A DNA stretch of 64,000 bases, taken from contig CM067084.1 of the NCBI GenBank assembly GCA_034008185.1, positions 38,515,099-38,579,098 of the forward strand. The letters run 5' to 3'. The notes under the pieces are model-generated. The model saw nothing but the letters and a program-made list of their open reading frames with translations, was not told the DNA's origin and searched no databases. Shown in pieces: positions 60,201 to 64,000 of this stretch (position 1 is its first letter; every line of letters starts with the position of its first letter). The stretch is from Gorsachius magnificus (Eukaryota > Chordata > Aves > Pelecaniformes > Ardeidae). A program made the position numbers and the translations under genes.

Positions 60201-61942
60201 TTACAGATCCTTACTTAACAGCCATAGGAAAACCCACTCCTTTCTTTTGAAGAACACCCCTGATAGTCCACTGGTTATCTAATGGAGATCTAGGTGTGAT
60301 GCCCTCCTTTGCCTGAAGGGACAAAGCCCATATCATCTTCTGTGGAAGTGCCCTAGCCACTAGGATGGTAATGATTCCGGGGACTCTAGCTGTTCCAAAC
60401 TGTTCGCTTTTGTATTGTAGTGTTTAAAGTCTTTGGGAGAGAGGAGTGAACAAGCTTTCCTAGTCAGCTTGAGACTGGGTTCTGGGTTTTGTATCTGTGT
60501 ATCCATAGCCCATTGGGACTGGAGCTCTTACATGAGTGTGCTCACTTCCTTTCCGGTACAATTAATCTAAATGTTATATGTGAATTGACACAGCATGAAC
60601 CAGATGAATAGTGAATAAAAAGGGAGATGAGACTTCTGCATATTAATAAACTATTACATCTGTTTTTTTCTCCAAAATGCTCTTTGAATCCTCAGGAATT
60701 TAAATTTGGGACTGGTTCCCCCCTGCTCCCCCCCTGCTTTTTCTTGTATTCTAAGTTTATTTTCAAGAGAATTTACCTTATCTTCGCTTTCCCTTGAATT
60801 CATGCTCTGAACAGAGCTACTCGTTTCCAGTTGTTGCTCGCTGTCAGAATTAGGTGGCTCATGACCGTAATAATCTTGTTCGGAGTCAATAAGGTCTTTA
60901 ATCTTGACATTTTGGTAATCCTCGGTGTCTCTATGAACTGCAGTGTCATCTTTGGTGGTACCTTCCCCATTGTGCTTGGTACCAGTGCTTTCCTGGTTGT
61001 TATGCTGGATTCTCTCCTCTTTCTCGTAGGCTGCTTCTTTCCAGGTATTGCTGAGATCTTTCTTGCCATCAACATCACCACTGTCATGATCATAATCATC
61101 AACATTACTGTCCTCCGTATCTTGTCTTTTTACTACCATGTGATCACTCTGATAGTTTAGCTGAACATTGTTTTTCTTCTCTTTGCTTTGCCATTTGTCA
61201 TCCTGATCTTCACTATGGGTTTTTTGAGAGAGAAGAATTTCTTTATAGGGCTTCTTCTGACTGTTCTCCCTCTCTTCTTCCTCCAGGTCAAATTTCTCAC
61301 CCTGTCTCTTGGTTACCTGCATTGGCTGACTGGAATCTCTCAGGATTTCATCAGATTGCATGCTGTTTTCATTTTGCTGTCTTTTGTGTTGATTACCTTG
61401 ATTGGTCTGGTGGCTTTTCTGCTTTGTATCTCTGTAATCAGTTCCTTCACCCCATTCATCATCCTTTTCTTCCACACCTTCTTCTTCATCACTTTCACTG
61501 CTTTTTTCAGATACGCCAATGGTATTTTTATTATATTTCCGTGTGTTATGCTCACGATCAAGACTGAGGGCATCTGCTGCTTTTCTGCATTGCCCAGAAC
61601 ACGTCGTTTGGCCGTATTGCTGTGTTTCTCATGACTCCTGAACTGAGAATGCTCAGAGCTGGACTGTTCTCTGCTGCTGCTTCCAGAGTCACTGTCCTGG
61701 TTATCAGAAGCCAAACCTGGTTTATTGTGCAGCGCAAGGAAATTGATGCTTTTAAAGCTATTTTTCACTTGATGCTCGCTACCAGTTCTCTCTTGTTTTC
61801 TAGTGGGCTGGGGCTCATTCCTGTGCTCAGCGTCTGGTACTGATACCTGTGGTTTCAGGTTTTTGTGACTGGGCAGCAAATCACCCTTGTTTACATATGG
61901 GGCATTCTTTTCATTTGAGGTTTCAGGATTAATACCTTCGGT
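54204..61942 (-). CDS. SPARCL1: SPARCL1 (hevin), 5' end not in view
   Basis: Secreted matricellular calcium- and collagen-binding glycoprotein of the SPARC family (family knowledge). Exons seen on the minus strand: 61942-60777 (large acidic exon), 58948-58840, 58272-58152, 57412-57276, 56860-56712, 55799-55651 and 54232-54204. The acidic exon includes [16 protein letters not shown], similar to human hevin. The follistatin-like part follows ([33 protein letters not shown]), then the extracellular calcium-binding domain ([51 protein letters not shown]; an EF-hand [15 protein letters not shown]) and the end DINESLLF. The signal-peptide exon, and one exon between 60777 and 58948 that the phase requires, were not found. 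The acidic exon shows a frame break. Confidence 0.93.
55651..55799 (-). CDS. SPARCL1: SPARCL1 exon, EF-hand pair
   Basis: 149 bases, acceptor CTTTCTTTCAG, donor GTAAAC. It encodes [40 protein letters not shown] and CHCFGIKE. Confidence 0.95.
56712..56860 (-). CDS. SPARCL1: SPARCL1 exon, calcium-binding domain
   Basis: 149 bases, acceptor TTGCATTCAG, donor GTAAAA. It encodes [40 protein letters not shown] and HQLDQHPVD. Confidence 0.95.
57276..57412 (-). CDS. SPARCL1: SPARCL1 exon, start of calcium-binding domain
   Basis: 137 bases, acceptor TTTGGCACAG, donor GTCAGC. It encodes [20 protein letters not shown] and [20 protein letters not shown]. Confidence 0.95.
58152..58272 (-). CDS. SPARCL1: SPARCL1 exon, Kazal part of the follistatin-like domain
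   Basis: 121 bases, acceptor CCTCCTCTAG, donor GTAAGG. It encodes [20 protein letters not shown] and [20 protein letters not shown]. Confidence 0.95.
58840..58948 (-). CDS. SPARCL1: SPARCL1 exon, follistatin-like domain
   Basis: 109 bases, acceptor ACCTATGTAG, donor GTAAGT. It encodes [20 protein letters not shown] and [16 protein letters not shown]. It needs two bases of a codon from an upstream exon not identified here. Confidence 0.93.
60777..61942 (-). CDS. SPARCL1: SPARCL1 large acidic exon (apparent frame break)
   Basis: Acceptor CTTTTTTTCTTTTAAG before [13 protein letters not shown] and donor GTAAAT after SRESEDK. The exon is 1166 bases. The 5' part is open in one frame ([18 protein letters not shown]), and the larger 3' part in another ([17 protein letters not shown] through [18 protein letters not shown] to [16 protein letters not shown]). 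One missing base (or two extra) between about 61640 and 61540 would join them. The 3' part clearly aligns with human hevin. Composition is rich in E, D, S, K, N and Q, as expected. Confidence 0.85.
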
Positions 61943-64000
61943 CTTAAAAGAAAAAAAGCAAGTAGATTGATAAATCTCAATGCAATGTTATTTTTGCCTT
62001 GTATTGTAAAGCATGACACTGACTTTGTTTGCTTTGTAAATGCTCCTCTTAAGCTAGCCCAGAGCATGGAATTCACAGCTGGTGCATTTCCATTTCTCAG
62101 CAAATTTCTGTCCCCTCTTTTATTGCTGGAGTTTCTGAAGGAGTCTATGCAACTCAGTTTAATATCTCATAGGGGATAGATGCATATGGGTATCTTGTGA
62201 AATCTCAAAATGCTTGATTAGTAATTTAGGCTTATAACTTCAGGCACTTGTGGGCTGCAGTAATTATCATTTACCTCAGAGAAGGGGGTGTGATACTCAT
62301 CTTTCTACACAGATAAATGGGAGGCCTGGGAAAAGAGGGGCAGCAGAGAGAAAGCACCTTTCACAAGGTGTTGTGGTAGTAATTCCTGAGGAGTGCACTG
62401 CATCTTAACTATTTCATAATCAATGTATTTGTCTACCTTGTCTACTACTTCATCGCTTCCTAGCTGAATTAATCAGGAACTATTGTTTTTGGTGGCAGCT
62501 GTGGTATCATAAACTCACTATCAGGAATCGTAAGTGTTTGCTGAGTGGCTTATGTTGTTTGTGTGCTGTCAAGCCAACAGCAAAACTCGTAAATTCTGTG
62601 GAGAAGGTTCAAATGCTCAAGGAGAAAGCAGGTAGTAAAATGACTGTTAAAATGATGCTTGCTGCAGCAGTTGCCTTGCTGCTGCTCTTAGCATCACAGC
62701 AGCTGCTGGGTGAGTACAGGCGCTTCCAATAGCAGCAGCATCTGATGTATTTCTGAACACCACCCATGGATGTTCAGTGTTGCTTATAGCACCTGATGCT
62801 CATTTTCCTTAAAGCTTTTGGGGGGTTTATTTATGAAAATGAGACCTTCTCAGTGCCCAAGTTGCTGGAATAGCATTTCCTTTAGTGTGGGCAGAGTCAT
62901 GACTGCTCGGAAACACTCAACTAACAAATACTTATACAAATTAAAAACAATGGTAGGATTAGAAATATTAATTTGGCTCTTGGCACATCAGCTATATCCT
63001 ATTTCCCAATGTCAAGGTATCCAAATGCTTTACAAGTTTGTCTTTTGCCTAGTATACTTGCTGATGCAGGAAAAGTACCAGGCAATGTATTCACGATGTC
63101 ATTTCCAACTCAAACTTTTTCATGTCTTGACAAGAAGCCTCTTTACATGCCACAACCTCAGTGCAGAGATGTGCCTGCATGTGGCTTTCAGCTGCTGCAT
63201 TTTCTTATACCTTTGTCCCTGAGATAAAATAAACTTTTAGAACTTGGTTGCTTGTGAAGATACTTGGGTCTCTTAATATGATGGCAAATTTCAGTCAACA
63301 TAGCTGTAATTAGCTACTGTTAGGGGGCAACAGGCCTTTGATAGATGTTGCATATTCACTTGGAAATGATGATTCGCTGGGTATTGCAATGATTTGTTTT
63401 GATGCAAGTGTCTTCTGTATGAGTTGTTTTGGGGAGACAGATGTAGGCTGCAAAACTAGTGTTTATACTGTAATTTATTCTGCTGGATACTTCATTAGGA
63501 AAGGTTAATATTTTGGGTTTTGTAATGCAGAGCACCATCCGGATTGACATGAAATGCATCTAGAAAGCTGCACAGAGTGGGATATAATTCATAATGAAAA
63601 AAAAAGGCTAGCACAGGAGTTGGGATTTTGCATTTCTTACTGCAGAGCATGCTCTGTATTTAGTTGTTCCAAAACATTCATTGGCTTGGAGCCAAGGTCC
63701 ATTTTTTCTGAATCGCAAAAGCTTACTGGAACAGAGCAATTAAAAGGAATTTTAATTTGGGTCAACCACAAATGCAAAACACCGAACTCTGGCATTAGCA
63801 CGCGTATATGGCATAGGGCTGTTGAAGTCATCTGTCTCATTGCCACCAGGGCTGTATATCTGGCTTGTCAGCCACAGTGTACTTTTCTAAGCTGAGCTGT
63901 ATCTAATGCTCTGTATTGTGAATAATGAAACATATGGTGGCTAAAATTCTTATGTGTTTGAGACTGCATATGATCACTTGGTGTGATAAATTGAGGATTG
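61943..64000 (-). other. Sequence upstream of the SPARCL1 acidic exon
   Basis: Presumed SPARCL1 intron 2. No signal-peptide exon was recognised on the minus strand. A short signal-peptide-like frame lies on the opposite strand at 62640-62709. Confidence 0.5.
62640..62709 (+). other. Signal-peptide-like open frame ending at a splice donor
   Basis: ATG at 62640 opens a frame with a long hydrophobic core (MMLAAAVALLLLLASQQLL), and GTGAGT follows directly at 62710. No good acceptor or promoter is seen upstream, and the stretch is rich in CTG/GCA triplets, so chance is likely. Confidence 0.2.

Larger units (their letters stand above)
54233..60776 (-). other. SPARCL1 introns
   Basis: Introns at 54233-55650, 55800-56711, 56861-57275, 57413-58151, 58273-58839 and 58949-60776. 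The last must hide one exon by phase. A poly-T run lies at about 60182-60196. Confidence 0.7.

Noticed and set aside
60831..61634. Long hydrophobic open frames on the plus strand opposite the SPARCL1 acidic exon
   Set aside because: They are the antisense shadow of GAA/GAT/AGC-rich codons, which read as TTC/ATC/GCT on the other strand.

Overview
The window is nuclear DNA from a bird. Four genes are split into small exons with canonical GT/AG borders, CR1 LINE fragments are present, and two solo LTRs belong to a retroviral family that I recall as common in non-galliform birds (TGTCCTGGTTT ... CCACGACA). That points to a bird outside the chicken order, but I cannot name a species. Gene order and strands match human 4q22.1: KLHL8(-), HSD17B13/11(-), NUDT9(+), SPARCL1(-). 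Exon borders below were read from splice sites and checked for reading-phase agreement from exon to exon.

Layout. 1-19.5 kb: KLHL8 on the minus strand. The last kelch exons lie off the left edge. Five coding exons are visible (472-9244), followed by a long first intron and a non-coding first exon in a CpG island at about 19.3-19.4 kb. 19.5-30.4 kb: a gene-poor interval with one retroviral LTR fragment. 30.4-38.8 kb: one complete HSD17B11/13-type lipid-droplet dehydrogenase on the minus strand (7 coding exons, 299 aa). 38.8-39.5 kb: a CpG-rich head-to-head promoter shared with NUDT9. 39.5-48.6 kb: complete NUDT9 on the plus strand (8 exons, 355 aa, ADP-ribose pyrophosphatase). 48.6-53.8 kb: the interval between the convergent 3' ends of NUDT9 and SPARCL1. 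54.2-64 kb: SPARCL1 on the minus strand, with its 5' end beyond the window or not recognised.

The most interesting item lies between NUDT9 and SPARCL1, on the same strand as SPARCL1. A 69-base exon encodes a clean 19-residue signal peptide ending in ANA. A 42-base phase-0 exon after it encodes the acidic, serine-rich peptide DSSSESSGLDSMED. This is the exon design of the secretory calcium-binding phosphoproteins (SCPP), which arose by duplication of SPARCL1-type genes. A third exon with a stop codon, and a polyA signal further on, would make a very small secreted phosphopeptide with a statherin-like plan. The third exon is much less certain than the first two.

Other points. The large acidic exon of SPARCL1 needs a one-base frame correction. 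The expected exon between it and the follistatin-like exon was not found. The single 17-beta-HSD gene mixes HSD17B11-like and HSD17B13-like residues. Two solo LTRs of one family lie in opposite orientation, each with a perfect 5-bp target-site duplication.
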